Below are positions 50,984 to 63,032 of a DNA stretch of 64,000 nucleotides, piece after piece. Position numbers and translations under genes: made by a program. Source of the stretch: Apis mellifera (Eukaryota; Arthropoda; Insecta; Hymenoptera; Apidae); contig NC_037643.1 in NCBI RefSeq assembly GCF_003254395.2, positions 5,910,963 through 5,974,962 on the forward strand, given 5' to 3'. The notes under the pieces were generated by a model that saw nothing but the letters and a program-made list of their open reading frames with translations, was not told the DNA's origin and ran no database searches. Every line of letters begins with the position of its first letter. The stretch's first letter is position 1.

Positions 50984-53891
50984 TTTTTTTTCCAGTCGTT
51001 CAATTCTGTCCCGCGCATCGTATTCCGGCCGCGAACGCAAAGCGTGTTCGGGTGGAACGGCGATTTGGGGGGGTAAGGGGTTGGGTTTTTTTCGAGCTTT
51101 TCGGGAAAATCCATGGGGATCGCGAAAAAAGGGGATGCAAATTAATATTAGCATGAATTACGATACGAATTGTTCTGGTGTGAATTTCGATGGATTGAAC
51201 TGTGGATGGAATTTTGGAGCTGGTTCGAGCGTTGGTTTTTATCGTTTGTGGAAATGTTTGCGAAAAAATTGGAAATTTTCGGGGGTAATGAGGAGTATAT
51301 TGAAAGAATTCTTATAATTCTTGTAAATTCTTATAATGCATTTTGAATTGAAATTTGGAAACGATTGTATCTTGTCAATTCACGAAAATTGAAACAATTT
51401 TTCCGAGCTCGATGTAAAATATTTTTGTTACTTGTTTAAATAAAACAATATCCTTTGGTATTTCGATTGAACATTTGCCGGGGATAATAGGGAATTTATT
51501 GCTGCAAGGGGAAACACGAATCAATAATAATTTCGCGGCGCAGATGTTATTATCCGCCTTGACCAGAATTTCGCGCTGATCTCCGTTAACTCGACGATCA
51601 AACGGTATTGTTTGCTTGTTGGAACGTTTTCTGGGATTATCCCTGTTAAATTTTTATTGCTGATCGTCTAAGTATTTCTCGTAATCAAAATATCCAACGA
51701 GGCAAACAAGATTTAAGAAAAAACCAAAGAGTTGGTTTGCAGTAATCGTGCAATTTAAATTTAAAAAATAATAGAAAATTTATAAATCACAATGATATTT
51801 TATGAATTTCGTATTGGAAATCTCTCAATTTCATACACAAAATGAAAAATGTTCGACCTACCAAATAAATTGCCGATCCCTTGTGATTCAAAACACTATT
51901 AAAGAAAAATGAAAGAAAGCTTTTCCACTAATAATATTCCAATCTAGATCAGCCACCTTAAAGAAGGGCACCATTCTAATTAATTTCGGCAAAAGCAAAT
52001 AAAGGGAGAAGGGCCACGTAAGAAACTGCGTAATTGTTTGCAATCACGCCAATTGGTCCGAGGAATTCGAATCAGTCTTTGATATATATTAAAGAAGAAC
52101 TACCCCAAAAAGAAGAAGAGAATCAAGAAAGAAGAGAGCCAAGAATATATATATATTTCCTCGCGCAATTATCTCAATAATTGAACAGAAGAAAGAAGAA
52201 ATGGACGTGCATCGAAACGTGCTTCCTGAAATTAATTGACGGCCACCTAAGCCTCGATAAAATAACGCCGGCCAGCGGTATAATTGGAAGACTCTCCCTC
52301 CCCCTCTCTCGTTCGATTATTAATTCCGCGGCCACGGGACGGAAATGAAAACACAACTCGCGGGATACCACGACGAATTCAAACTCTGCCATCTTTCGAA
52401 ACGATCATCATGGCGGATGCCAGCCGGAAACGCGTTGTTGTATCGTTATGCGGCGACACGCGTTAATTGGCTCGTTACCGACATTCGCCGAGCGGAGCAA
52501 ATAATTTATTACGCGTGTATGATGTGACCGTGATTGGAATATAATGTTGATAATGGACGGATGATTATACCTGTCGTGGCCGGACGTGGTTTCGCGATTT
52601 CGCCAAGGAGCAAATTTCGATTCGTTTACTCAGATTCCTCCGTTTCTTTTTTTTATCCCCATTAATTGCAACTATATAAACCTGTACATATTTCCATTCA
52701 ATCGATTTAATTCGCTTGGAAAAAAATTTAATAATCGAGCTTCACTTCGACGTGTTCACTTTTATAATTATTTATAATTATTCGATACGAATAAATTCGT
52801 TATATTCATTTTAACAAGTAATTACTCGAACTTAATCCAAAATTTTTTAACTTGGTCGACTCTTTTCAATGCCCAACTTTGTATCAATTTTCTATACGCG
52901 GCATTATATAATCGTTGCATTGAAAAGATTCGATAAAAATGTGAAGAGAATCTTCACGAACGAAAACAGTATTGCAAGTACAAGTATCGTAGTTGTAAAT
53001 CATGGCGACGCGTATAATTATCCACGCATACAGAGATTATAAAAAGAAAAAAAACAAAAACTGGTACCCTGGACGGACACGTACGCCGATCACGTACAAA
53101 ACCCGGTGTTTTCTCGCGTTTTCACGCCGCCCCGCGTAATATCCTCCCCCGGGTGGTGTACGATTATTGTTCTTCCACCGATGATGCAACGGCCGTACAG
53201 CGAAACGTCCGGCGGGAATGGGCACGCGTGTATGGATATCAGACGCACGTGTTTACCAGGGCGGCGTTTGTAATTACATTTCGGTTACACGTAGCTCGCT
53301 GATTTTCCGCTGACGCCGAACAGGCATGAACATAATTCGACAAAACGGATATTGATATCGCCGTACCACCGCTGTTCCGGACAAATGGCCGTGGCCCCCG
53401 TGTTGCCCGGACGCGAGATAAATTTTCAACCCCTCCCACCCCTCCCCTCCATCTCGATGGAAGGCCAAATTGCCCTGTAACGAGTCCCCGGCTGGTTTGC
53501 TTTCGCGCTTCGAAATCGCGCTCTTCTTCGACCAATTTTTTCCTTTCCTCTCCTTTGGAATAATCGTATATTACATCGCAATGATGAAGAACAAAAGTTA
53601 TTTAATAAGAAGACTTGACTTGTTGACTCCTTATTTTTATCAGATTTCTATGCCTCAGAATTCATTAAGAGAATTTTAATTTTCAGAGAATGGAGAGGGA
53701 TCAATCCACTAGCACAAGCTTGACTTCCTATGAGTCACAGTTCGGCGAATAAATTATTCGTCGGCGGGGGAGGAGAAAACGTTAGATCGAGAACGAGATC
53801 ACAAGGCATTGGCGATCGCGAGGAAAAATTACAGGTACGAGACGAGGATATTATCCTATATTAAAGAGTTCGATTCGAGGAAGAAGAAAAA

Positions 53892-53909
53892 AATAATAAT
53901 AATAATAAT
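53892..53909. repeat. AAT trinucleotide repeat
   Basis: Six ATA/AAT units after an AAG-rich stretch. Confidence 0.88.
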
Positions 53910-54083
53910 CGATAGATACAATCGTCTAAATGCCAGCCGTCACGTTTAATGAAACGTGACCCCGTCTAGGGTTTCGAAAAAAACAAAGCCGGTTGCTCCG
54001 AGCCACGCGTACAAAATATGAGTAATAGGAGAGAGAGAAACGGTTGGGGGTGATTTAGTATTAGGATTTATTAGGGCCGCTCG

Positions 54084-54110
54084 CCCTCGCCGCGGATACC
54101 TAGGCGAGGG
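54084..54110. repeat. 8-bp GC stem with 11-nt loop
   Basis: CCCTCGCC (54084-54091) and GGCGAGGG (54103-54110) are complementary across an 11-nt loop. It lies inside an island at 53740-54180 that looks non-coding. Confidence 0.65.
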
Positions 54111-54907
54111 TAAGACCTTATGATTTCTCCAGGGGACCCATACACACGACTTCGACTAATGCACCTGGCTATCTTTACTTTCTCGCAATTCTCCCCTCTC
54201 CTCGGTGTTGCGAGAAAAGATAAATTCGTATATATTTATATTTAACGGGGCCATGAACCGGCGGCTGTTATTGAAACGGAAAGAAGGGAAACGTTTTACA
54301 GATGGCGCCGAATTTAAAGGAATATTTCATTCTTATTTGAAACATTGCTCTATCAGAATTGTTTCTCATTATTAAAGAGTGTTATTGAAAACTGAAGGGA
54401 GCTTAAAATTTCCAAGCGTGCATTTTAATTACCGACAAGGGGAGTCCTATCTGGCCAACCATAGAGTCGAAGGAGTGGGCTCTGTCGGGAATTCCAAACT
54501 CACCTGAAAAGAAAAAGGAAAAATGAGTAAGTAAAAAATATGGAACAACAGTTAATAAATGGGATCGACACGACAAATTCGCGTTGAACGGCAATACGAG
54601 ATAAGACTGGCTGTTATCATCCGAGGATATCGTAAACAGGGGTGTTTGCCGAAGGCTCGGCGGAAAGTGATACGTGACACGCATGCCAGTGAGGAGGTAA
54701 AGGCTGGATTCACGGATGGGCTTAAATTTCCATTAGTTACACGACAATGCCGGGCCCGACTACTCCGGACACATAAATGGGATCTAATGCGCTCACTGGA
54801 ATTACCAAAAATGCAATGTCGACAAGGTTATGCGCGAACATTTCACACCATTGCCATTATTCAACGACACGGGGTGTACGAGTGGACGAGGAAGGGGATA
54901 GGGGAGG

Positions 54908-54923
54908 AAAAAAAAAAAAAAAA
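54908..54923. repeat. Poly-A run (16)
   Basis: Codes for the Lys run ending the plus-strand frame at 54559-54939. Another run, poly-T of 15, is at 55044-55058. Confidence 0.9.
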
Positions 54924-55438
54924 GGAAAAAGAAGTTTGATACGTATACGCGAAATTTAAATTTCGCTTTTGAAGTGATATCGAGGAAGGAAACCAGGGTA
55001 AAAAAAAAACTATTTTTCTAGCGCTTTGTTCGGTGAATAAAAGTTTTTTTTTTTTTTTAAATATTTTCAGGATGAAAAAGTAGAAGTTATTTACTTGTGT
55101 ATGTAGGTTTCAAATATTGAAAAAAATATAGAAAACAGAGTATCGATTTTTTTTCTCCAATCATCAATTTCTCTGTTTAATCTTTATATTTCTCTGTTTC
55201 GTTGTAATAATTCTTTGCAAAAGTAACTGTTCTGATTTTATAATTAATTCGTGATTTGTACAGATATTGTATTTGAAATTACTGGATTATCCAAAGAGTA
55301 AGTAAATTGTTTATTACTGTTATTCATTTGACGATTTTTCTTTTTCTTTTGTTCTTCAAACGTTGGATATAAAGAATATTCTTGATAAATTTATCAATGT
55401 TTTGATATATTTAATTGTTGCAAAGCTAGCAGTAAACG

Positions 55439-55570
55439 ATGCAAGTATCGTATATCAAGTTGCGCGACTTCAAGAGTCATATTGGTTCCCATAACAACAG
55501 AGTCGTCATAATCTACCCCTACAATTCAACTGACATCGGCATTGAATTACATCGGAAGCCGTTCTATTGA
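55439..55570 (+). other. Short 44-codon open frame in less repetitive sequence
   Basis: An ATG frame beginning MQVSYIKLRDF, with HNNRVVIIYPYNSTDIGIE, ends in TGA. The surrounding 55430-55700 lacks the usual microsatellites and includes a near-duplicate TCAAGTCAATAGTCAATAAGT. There is no homology I can name; a small open frame, an element relic and chance are all possible. Confidence 0.15.
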
Positions 55571-55651
55571 TTTACATCGACTTGTAGTTATCGATATTGT
55601 ATCGTGCAAACATCTAGTAGCACAATCAAGTCAATAGTCAATAAGTCTTGT

Positions 55652-55666
55652 TACCTGTCACAGGTA
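55652..55666. repeat. 15-bp odd palindrome TACCTGTCACAGGTA
   Basis: Two CAGGTA half-sites face each other around a central C. CAGGTA is an E-box-like core bound by Snail/ZEB-type zinc fingers and is the start of the Zelda heptamer in flies. Function here is inference. Confidence 0.5.
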
Positions 55667-58600
55667 TTAATATTCAAATTTGCGTACCACTGGATGATGG
55701 ACACTCTTTGCTCAAGAGAATCGTGTCATCAAGAAATTCGTAATATTAATATAAATTTACAATTAATACAATAGATTCACAATTATTACAATTATATCAA
55801 TTATATTGAAATTAATTCTTACAATATTGAGCAATGTCAAAGACACGTAAAAAGATATTCTAATAATAGAATATAATATTCCATAAAATAACCATATTGT
55901 TATAACATTTGAAAGAATTATATTTATTCAACAATTCCACTTCGTTGAAAGATAAAATCAATTCTCGAGACAACAGTCTACGACGTTTAAAATTACCAAT
56001 AAAGGGGAATATAAAGAAAATCCTAGAGATTTTCATTTTTACAAATATCTATATATAACCCTTATCTCTATCGAGCAATTAAAAATTTTCTATTTTCAAT
56101 ATTTGCCAGTGATATAACACGCATAAACGTAAAAATGAGCTCGCGACTACGAAAGCGTTACGATAGCGTCTCTCTCGGAGGCCGAATAAGGAGTAACGAG
56201 TCGTTAAGTTTAATTAAAAAGAGAAATGGCGGGATAATGCGGCAAAGTGTCGGCGACGAAATGTGGCCAGTTTACGAGGTGGTTATAGCCTCGGAGATTT
56301 CATCGTGTGAACGCCTCGGTGTCAACCGTATATACCTTCCTCCAGGCGGCATTAATTTCGTGTATATCTTGGCCGTGTCGACTTGTTTCGAAAGTTTACA
56401 TCGAGTATTACTTGTTATTACTTGTCACCGGGGCGAGCTTGACTTTGTTCAATTTCTGTGATCGGCTAAACCGCTCCGTTTCTAGTTGCCCGTTGCTGCA
56501 AGTTTCCGTAAAACACGGCGAAACTTTCGATTAAAACGGCACGAATCGTGTTGCAAGAGGAGGAATAATAGGGATGATCGTTTCCACGGATTGATTGATT
56601 TTACATTTAATCTTTTATTTTTTCAGCTAAAACTAAAAGAAGTATTGATCGATATTATTTTGGAAATAAATGGGAATAAAAAAATTATGATTCTATATAT
56701 ATACACGAAAAGAAAAAATTTATTCATATCATAAGAATATAATTCCAAAGGGGACGAACGAAAATTAATTTTCATCGAGAAGACATTTTCTTTTCCAACG
56801 CTTTGTTATTAGAATTGTCATCAAAATAATTAAACGAGAAGACACGTACACGTAAATTGTATATTTTTCTTTAAAACGAATTTAAATGACTCGAGAAATG
56901 TCAGAGGGTTGTTCTTTTTCTACAAAAGTCCATTTTCTCAGACAATGGACGCGAGGAAAAAAAAAAAAGAACGGTCAATAGAGAATCAGAATCTCTCCAG
57001 CCGAAGGGTAGTCAAAGTCTAAGGGTCACTTACTATCGGGACCCATCAATTTTCTTTCCAGAGAAAACTTCTATAACTCATCATCGACCGATTGCTTCTT
57101 CTCTCTCTTATCCACGACAAGGCTATAACGTATTGTTCGCCTTTTATTTCCCATAAAACTTCAAAACTCCATCCAAACATTACGACATACGAGAAGAATT
57201 CGTTAGTATCCATCGCTACAGAGGGGATAGAGAGTCTGTAAATGGCGAGTGGCGCAATATCGTTTGGGAAATATCGCATGCTGGAATCGTGTGCGAACGA
57301 TATTCGATCGCCAACACGTGTCGTTATGCACGAACATTATCACGCCAAGATGCAAGCACACGGTTTTGCTTGTTGCAGTTATACAGTAAAGTCTTTGGTG
57401 AACCGTCCCTGCTGCAAACAGAATATCGGGACAGCACGTGGCGAGGCACGCAACAAATAGCCTCGAAAGCACGCATCCCCCCAGTACCAGTTACGCCTCG
57501 AGTGTGTATTCAACCCCTCCCCAGTTACCCTTCCATCACGAGTCGGACGCTAGACCGTGTACTTTTGCTCTAAGAAGTAAGTTTTTCTATGATAGATAAT
57601 AATGGAATACCTCTTAATCGTTTTTGAATCACAATCTTTTGTAATGTTTAACTTGATTTAATTTACTTTAAGATGAGGATTTAAAAAAAAAATTATATAT
57701 AAAATTATAGAAGTTGAAAATATAGTATACGTTTTCTTAAAGAAATAGGTATAATTTAGGAATTATTATTTTTTTTTCTGAACGATACATTGGATTCGAA
57801 TTTATATATATGATGTTTCCTTATTATATTCTAATATTATCTTTTAAATGGAAGTAAAATTCTGTCACGAACAGGATCCGTGTTTTATTTAAACGAGTAT
57901 CTACGGTTTATCGTTTGTCGAGTGTATCGATCCATTTGTCGAGGAGGATGATACTTTACCCCAATGTTATCGTATCTCTGTCGATCTTTTTCATTCTCCT
58001 TTTGTCTATCCTCCTCTCTGTTCTTAGTGGAACCAAGTTAGCGATTGCTCGTTGTTGTTCTTTGATTGTAAGTTTGTTTTCCTTTTTGCTGACTCGATGG
58101 AGCATACATACATCATATCCACGGGGAGAAAGAGTGAGAGTGAGAGAGAGAGAGATATCTTTGATACAATTTCTTCTTTCTTTTTTTTTTGTTTTATATT
58201 TTCGTTTTGAAACGAATATTGTGTGTGTAGAATACATGTGTCTGTTTTCTTTTGTAATTTCAACTCGTAGCGGCTGGTAATGACTGGAAATGGAATCGGT
58301 GATTGCGTTTTGGACGTCCGTTACATTTGCCTTTACGATTGGAAAAAATCGATGATTGTTCCAGTGAACACGTTCGACGCCCCTAGGCGACTTCGTAACT
58401 GGCCAATCGAATTCGTTTGAAATAAACCTGACCTGGTTTCAAAAAACCACGTTCCTCAAAATAGTACAGGGTAAAATTTATATACGAGGAAAAGGCACGA
58501 AATCATTTCTAATACGTATATTAGGATCATTTAAATAATTATAAAACTTCTTTAAGTAATCAGTGTCTTATCCTATTTTCTTCTTTCGTACTATCGGGAT

Positions 58601-58749
58601 TAAAAATATATATGATATATAAACTTTTCAATTTAGTTACTTTATCTAAATCAATTTAAAATTTAAAACAATATATCATTAATAAACTCGTTATATAAGC
58701 ACTATTGTTTCAAAAATAAATATATTTATCGTAGAATGTACTTTAAAAC

Positions 58750-59945
58750 TTAAACTCTTTTTAATTAAATCCTATTAAAATTAAGAAAAATTTACAGCGC
58801 TGTAACTTCGAAGACAGTAACTTCCATTCAACGAGTGAAGAATGGTAGAAGCGTGGAACCTTCCTCTTTAAAACGCGCTTTCATTTATCCCGATACGACT
58901 TCCGGTTCCCGAGATATCACCGTGTAAAGAGAAAGGTAATTTTTAATCGTTTGTTTTAAATCTAATTAAACTGTATTAAAATTAGAAAAACTTTAAAGCG
59001 CTATAACTTCGAAGATAGTAACTTCCGGTGAACGAGTGAAGAATGATTAGAAGCAGGGAACCTTCCTCTTTAAAACGCGCTTTCATTTATCTCGATACGA
59101 CTTCCGGTTGCCGAAATATAAACGTGTAAAGAGAAAGGTAATTTTTAATCATTTATTTCAAACCGAATGAAATTCTATTAAAATTAGAAAAACTTTGAAC
59201 CGCTATAACTTCGAAGATAGTAACTTCCGGTGAACGAGTGAAGAACGATTAGAAGCGAGGAATCTTCCTCTTTAAAACGCGCTTTCATTTATCCCGATAC
59301 GACTTCCGGTTCCCGAGATATAAAGAGAAAGGTAATTTTTAATCGTTTACCTTAAACCGAATGAAATTCTATTAAAATTAGAAAAACTTTGAACCGCTAT
59401 AACTTCGAAGATAGTAACTTCCGGTGGACGAGTGAAGAACGATTAGAAGCGGGGAATCTTCCTCTTTAAAACGCGCTTTCATTTATCCCGATACGACTTC
59501 CGATTCCCGAAATATAAGGAGAAAAGTAATTTTTAATCGTTTACCTTAAACCGAATGAAATTCTATTAAAATTAGAAAAACTTTGAACCGCTATAACTTC
59601 GAAGATAGTAACTTCCGGTGGACGAGTGAAGAACGATTAGAAGCGGGGAACCTTCCTCTTTAAAACGCGCTTTCATTTATCCCGATACGACTTCCGGTTC
59701 CCGAGATATAAACGTTTAAAGAGAAAGGTAATTTTTAATCGTTTGTTTTAAATCTAATTAAACTGTATTAAAATTAGAAAAACTTTAAAGCGCTATAACT
59801 TCGAAGATAGTAACTTCCGGTGAACGAGTGAAGAACGATTAGAAGCGGGGAATCTTCCTCTTTAAAATGCGCTTTCATTTATCCCGATACGACTTCCGGT
59901 TGCCGAGATATCGTCGTGCAAAGAGAAAGGTAATTTTTGATCGTT
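58750..59945. repeat. Six-copy tandem repeat, unit about 194-202 bp
   Basis: The anchor TAACTTCGAAGA (TAACTTCG in all) recurs at 58803, 59004, 59206, 59400, 59594 and 59796, giving unit lengths 201, 202, 194, 194 and 202. Each unit carries CTTCCTCTTTAAAA, CGCTTTCATTTAT, CGATACGACTTCCG and GGTAATTTTT or close variants. Copies 3 and 4 lack about 8 bp that the others have before AAAGAGAAAGG. The linker comes in two forms: GTTTTAAATCTAATTAAACTG after copies 1 and 5, and ACCGAATGAAATTCTATT after copies 2, 3 and 4. Copy 1 is the most diverged, and its left flank (58750-58800) is a decayed linker. No reading frame is kept through the array. The family is not one I recognise, and the unit length does not fit the 176-bp AluI satellite known from honey bee. 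Confidence 0.93.
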
Positions 59946-59996
59946 TATTATCTCTGTCCTTTTCGCTTACTCGGATCTCTCGCTCGCGCCTCGTCT

Positions 59997-60079
59997 CACT
60001 GACCTATCCCAAATTACCAGATAAGCAACAGCTGCGATTCTTGGAAATAGCACTTCCAGGAAAGAAAAGTAGGTCAGTG
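59997..60079. repeat. Nested inverted repeat between the array and its inverted copy
   Basis: CACTGACCTA (59997-60006) and TAGGTCAGTG (60070-60079) are perfect reverse complements, 63 bp apart. Inside lies a second imperfect pair, TTCTTGGAA and TTCCAGGAA, both of which also fit the STAT consensus TTCNNNGAA. It may be the end structure of a small non-autonomous element or chance in a 63-bp loop. Confidence 0.45.
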
Positions 60080-60116
60080 GGTCGCGGGCCAATTCATAAT
60101 TTCTTTCCAACGCGTT

Positions 60117-60168
60117 ATACTTTAACTCCTTATATCTCGGCAACGGATTGAGATATCGGGATAAAACA
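60117..60168 (-). repeat. Inverted partial copy of the 200-bp repeat unit
   Basis: ATATCTCGGCAACGG followed by TATCGGGATAAA at 60131-60158 matches the reverse complement of the unit end (ATCTCGGCAACCGG ... TATCGGGATAAAT in copy 6) with only a few differences in between. It lies about 180 bp right of the direct array and in opposite orientation. It shows that the repeat family has members outside the array and that array plus copy could fold back. Confidence 0.6.
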
Positions 60169-61136
60169 AAAACGGATTTCAATGGTATGATTTCCTCTAC
60201 ATTCTAAGTGGATTTTGGTGACAAAATGTTTAATCTTTTTTATAGTTTTTTATACGAAAAATTGAAGTTTCATTTACGACTTTACGGGAATATACTGGTT
60301 TTATATAGCTGTGATATAAAGTATACAATATGGGTGCTTGAATACACGTTTAAACTAAATAAAAATTTATACTCTATATCGATATAAATATCTTTTAATT
60401 AAATAAAATCGATCGACTTTTCTATAGTCGATATTAAATTTATTTCATCTAATTGATCTTCAACAGTGTGATGATACATCGAAATCCGTAATTTATCGAT
60501 TAAAAGAAGAAAAAAAAAATTGGAAAAAAGAAACAAGGAACAAACAGTCGTCGATATAGCTCGCTTCACATGATGTAAACCGTGAAAAATCCGTGTCCAA
60601 CCTGTTCGACCTATTTCCGAGGGAATAAATTGCCGCTTTGCCGGTACACAGAGAGCTCGTTTCCAGCATTTTTCGCCAGAAAACCTGTTTATCGATTTAT
60701 GCGCGCAAACGTTGCTATTAGAAATGTATTACCAGCCGGTTGTTTGCAATTTTATGGCAATCAGCGATGCTACAGATCTAGGATATATTTATCCTCCCAT
60801 TTATCCTCTCCCCCTTTTTTTTCTCCTTTTCCTTTTTTCCCCTCTCCCCCTTGTTTATACGAGATATCCGCCACCTTTTCACCACAGGCAATAAGTTTTC
60901 CTCGTTGATGCATTCATGTTCGCGTGTAATATACCCTAACGTTTCCTGCAACAATATCGTTCCTACCGCTGGCCTCCAGTACTACTAATAGGAGTACAAT
61001 TTCAGTATTTCTGTGCCTGGTTATGCCAGGACTCGGTAGTAAGTCGCGCGTTAACGAGGGTCGAAAACATGGGGATTTGGTTGCGTGGTGTCGCCCTTAT
61101 CTCTCGGTCGTTGCCCTAATTTTCATGGATTAGAAT

Positions 61137-61155
61137 AAAAAAAAAAAAAAAAAAA
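61137..61155. repeat. Poly-A run (19)
   Basis: Followed by GGAG-rich purine sequence to about 61220. Confidence 0.92.
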
Positions 61156-62288
61156 TGGAGGAGAAGGAGAAAGGAAGGGGAAGGAGCGCGAGAGAGAAGG
61201 ATGAAACAGGAAAGGAGGGTGGCTTACGTGTAACTGCACGCCGTCCACGTGCTCTTTTCATCCCTTCCTCTCGGGCTCGCGAGGCTTGCGAGCACAAAGG
61301 CTGCTCTCGAGGAAAAAAGCAATTTCAATATTTGGCACAAAAGAATTTTTTTTTTCCTCCCCCAGAATATCGATTCTTGAATATGTATTGGGAACGAGTC
61401 GAATGGGAATAAATTGGAAGACCAGCTATCCGCGGTGGAAAATAATTTTTATGAAACTATCTCGTGGATAATTCTATGAGGATGAACTTGATCGAAACGT
61501 TATGATCACGAAGAAGTGGAAAGATGGACAAATTTCAATCCTGTTTCCAAAGTTTACAACAGATTTCTAATCATGGAAATACTTTTAAATAGTTATATTA
61601 TATTGTTTATTGAATTTAAATTTGTAATATTTATTTATAACTCTGAAAAGAGTTAGATATGTATGAAAGTAACGAAAAAATTAATAAAAAAGAATGAATA
61701 ACGTTGTAAGTATAAAAATTATTTTATAACAAATTGATTTAATGTATCCATTACTTTATTAATAAAAATATTGTAATGTTAATATTAATATTAAAGTTTC
61801 TTGCGCAAGAAGGGACAATTTTTTGACGAAATGCACGAAGATAAACAAGAAGCTGAAACGTAACTGGTTCAGGTGACAAAAAGACAGGAGGACGAGGAAC
61901 GAAAAACTGAAATGACGAGTACGAAACCGGGCAAAACGACAAAAGTTTACATATCTTTTTCCCGCCCGTCGAAGTCACCCTATTAAAATAAAGTTTATTG
62001 TCGGAAAAAATTAGAATTTACATCCCAGTTTCAGTTTATAACGAAGTTATAAACTAATAAAAGTGGAGTCATGGAGATGTCCAGAAAATGGGAAAACTTT
62101 TCCCCTCCCCCCGGCCGAAAAATGAAATCGAAAAATTCCCTTTAGAAATGTTCCCCCTCTCCCTTCCCTTCCTTCCTTTTTTTTTCTTTTTACAAAAGAA
62201 GAAAAAAAAATATCTACACGCATATCTCGGAATCGAATATAAGAATCGAAAAATTTAATCGAGATCCCTTCTTCGTTTCTTTCTCCGC

Positions 62289-62308
62289 AAAAAAAAAAAA
62301 AAAAAAAA
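62289..62308. repeat. Poly-A run (20)
   Basis: A homopolymer next to AAG-rich sequence. Confidence 0.92.
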
Positions 62309-63017
62309 GAAGAGGAAGAAAACAATCAACAGGACGAGCGAAAAAAACAAAGGCGAACTCTTCCAGATTCCTTCTAGAATTCCAGGGTAAAAAAGAATTT
62401 CATAAATTATCCAATTCCCGAGCGTAATTTCCACCGCATTCTATTACCCCGCCCTTCGCGGTAATAAAACTCGCGTTATCGAGCACACGCTTCCCGCTCC
62501 CCCTCCCCCATCTCCCCCTTTTTAATCTCCTCTCAATAACTCTCCTCGCTACGCAGCCAGGGCAAACTTTAAAACCAATATATCGAGCGCAAGTTTTCGG
62601 AATTCCCGATCGTATCGTCGCCTCCTTCGAGCCGAGCACGAGTGGCCCAATTTCTCCCCGTGGAACTTTAATGAAAAGAGTTCCAACTCGGTCGACAAGG
62701 AGGTAGATCTTCTCCGGCCAATCGAATTCTTGGCCGGATCGATATAGAACCCGGCGATAAACCGTCGCGGTTCTCTTCCTCTCTCTCTCTGTCTCTTCCT
62801 CTGTCTTTCCGTGGGGATCATCGTGCAACGTGTCACGAAAGGGGTGCGCGCAACCCCTGGCAGCGGCAAGACGATGGAAGAGGTTTATCGGATGGCCGAC
62901 ACGCGAGGGATCCTATATCGTCCTCCTATAACGCCTTCGTATCGGTTATCGCGTTGTAAACCTTATCTACAGCGCAACAGAGTATTACTCGTACGATTGA
63001 GCGCGTGAAACGCGGCA

Positions 63018-63032
63018 TTGTTGTTGTTGTTG
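63018..63032. repeat. TTG trinucleotide repeat
   Basis: Five TTG units. Confidence 0.85.

Larger units (their letters stand above)
43000..54950. other. Alternating GC-richer islands and AT-rich spacer, no supported exon
   Basis: GC-richer islands occur near 43010-43470, 44050-44410, 45010-45200, 45500-45740, 46310-46510, 48050-48800, 50190-50420, 50620-51070, 52010-52560, 53060-53520, 53740-54180 and 54400-54900. Open frames in them (for example 170 codons minus at 48053-48565, 146 codons minus at 44156-44596, 126 codons plus at 54559-54939) have no domain, signal peptide or convincing flanking splice sites. The islands may be conserved non-coding elements of the semaphorin locus; this is inference from composition and motif content. 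Confidence 0.4.
54950..58745. other. AT-rich intron-like spacer
   Basis: No gene seen. The stretch holds poly-T and poly-A runs, a 44-codon plus-strand frame at 55439-55570 in less repetitive sequence, and GC-richer patches at 56130-56560 and 57230-57560. A minus-strand frame in 57203-57472 starts with hydrophobic residues like a signal peptide, but its first codon is GTG, not ATG, and no usable donor follows. It is not accepted as the missing first Sema-2a exon. Confidence 0.4.

Noticed and set aside
54400..54510. CTTTTCAG followed by an open stretch on the minus strand (acceptor-like)
   Set aside because: The only nearby donor is GTAATT, the reading frame is short and unrecognised, and no transcript can be inferred.
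57034..57279. Minus-strand frame followed by GTAAGTGACCC
   Set aside because: The frame ends in TGA before the donor-like site and the peptide is not semaphorin-like.
57203..57472. Hydrophobic N-terminus on the minus strand considered as the missing Sema-2a signal-peptide exon
   Set aside because: The frame opens with GTG rather than ATG, and no donor in phase 1 follows the hydrophobic part.
62811..63008. TPGSGKT in a 65-codon plus-strand frame, resembling a Walker A motif
   Set aside because: No beta-strand before the motif, no Walker B, and the frame is too short; a chance match.
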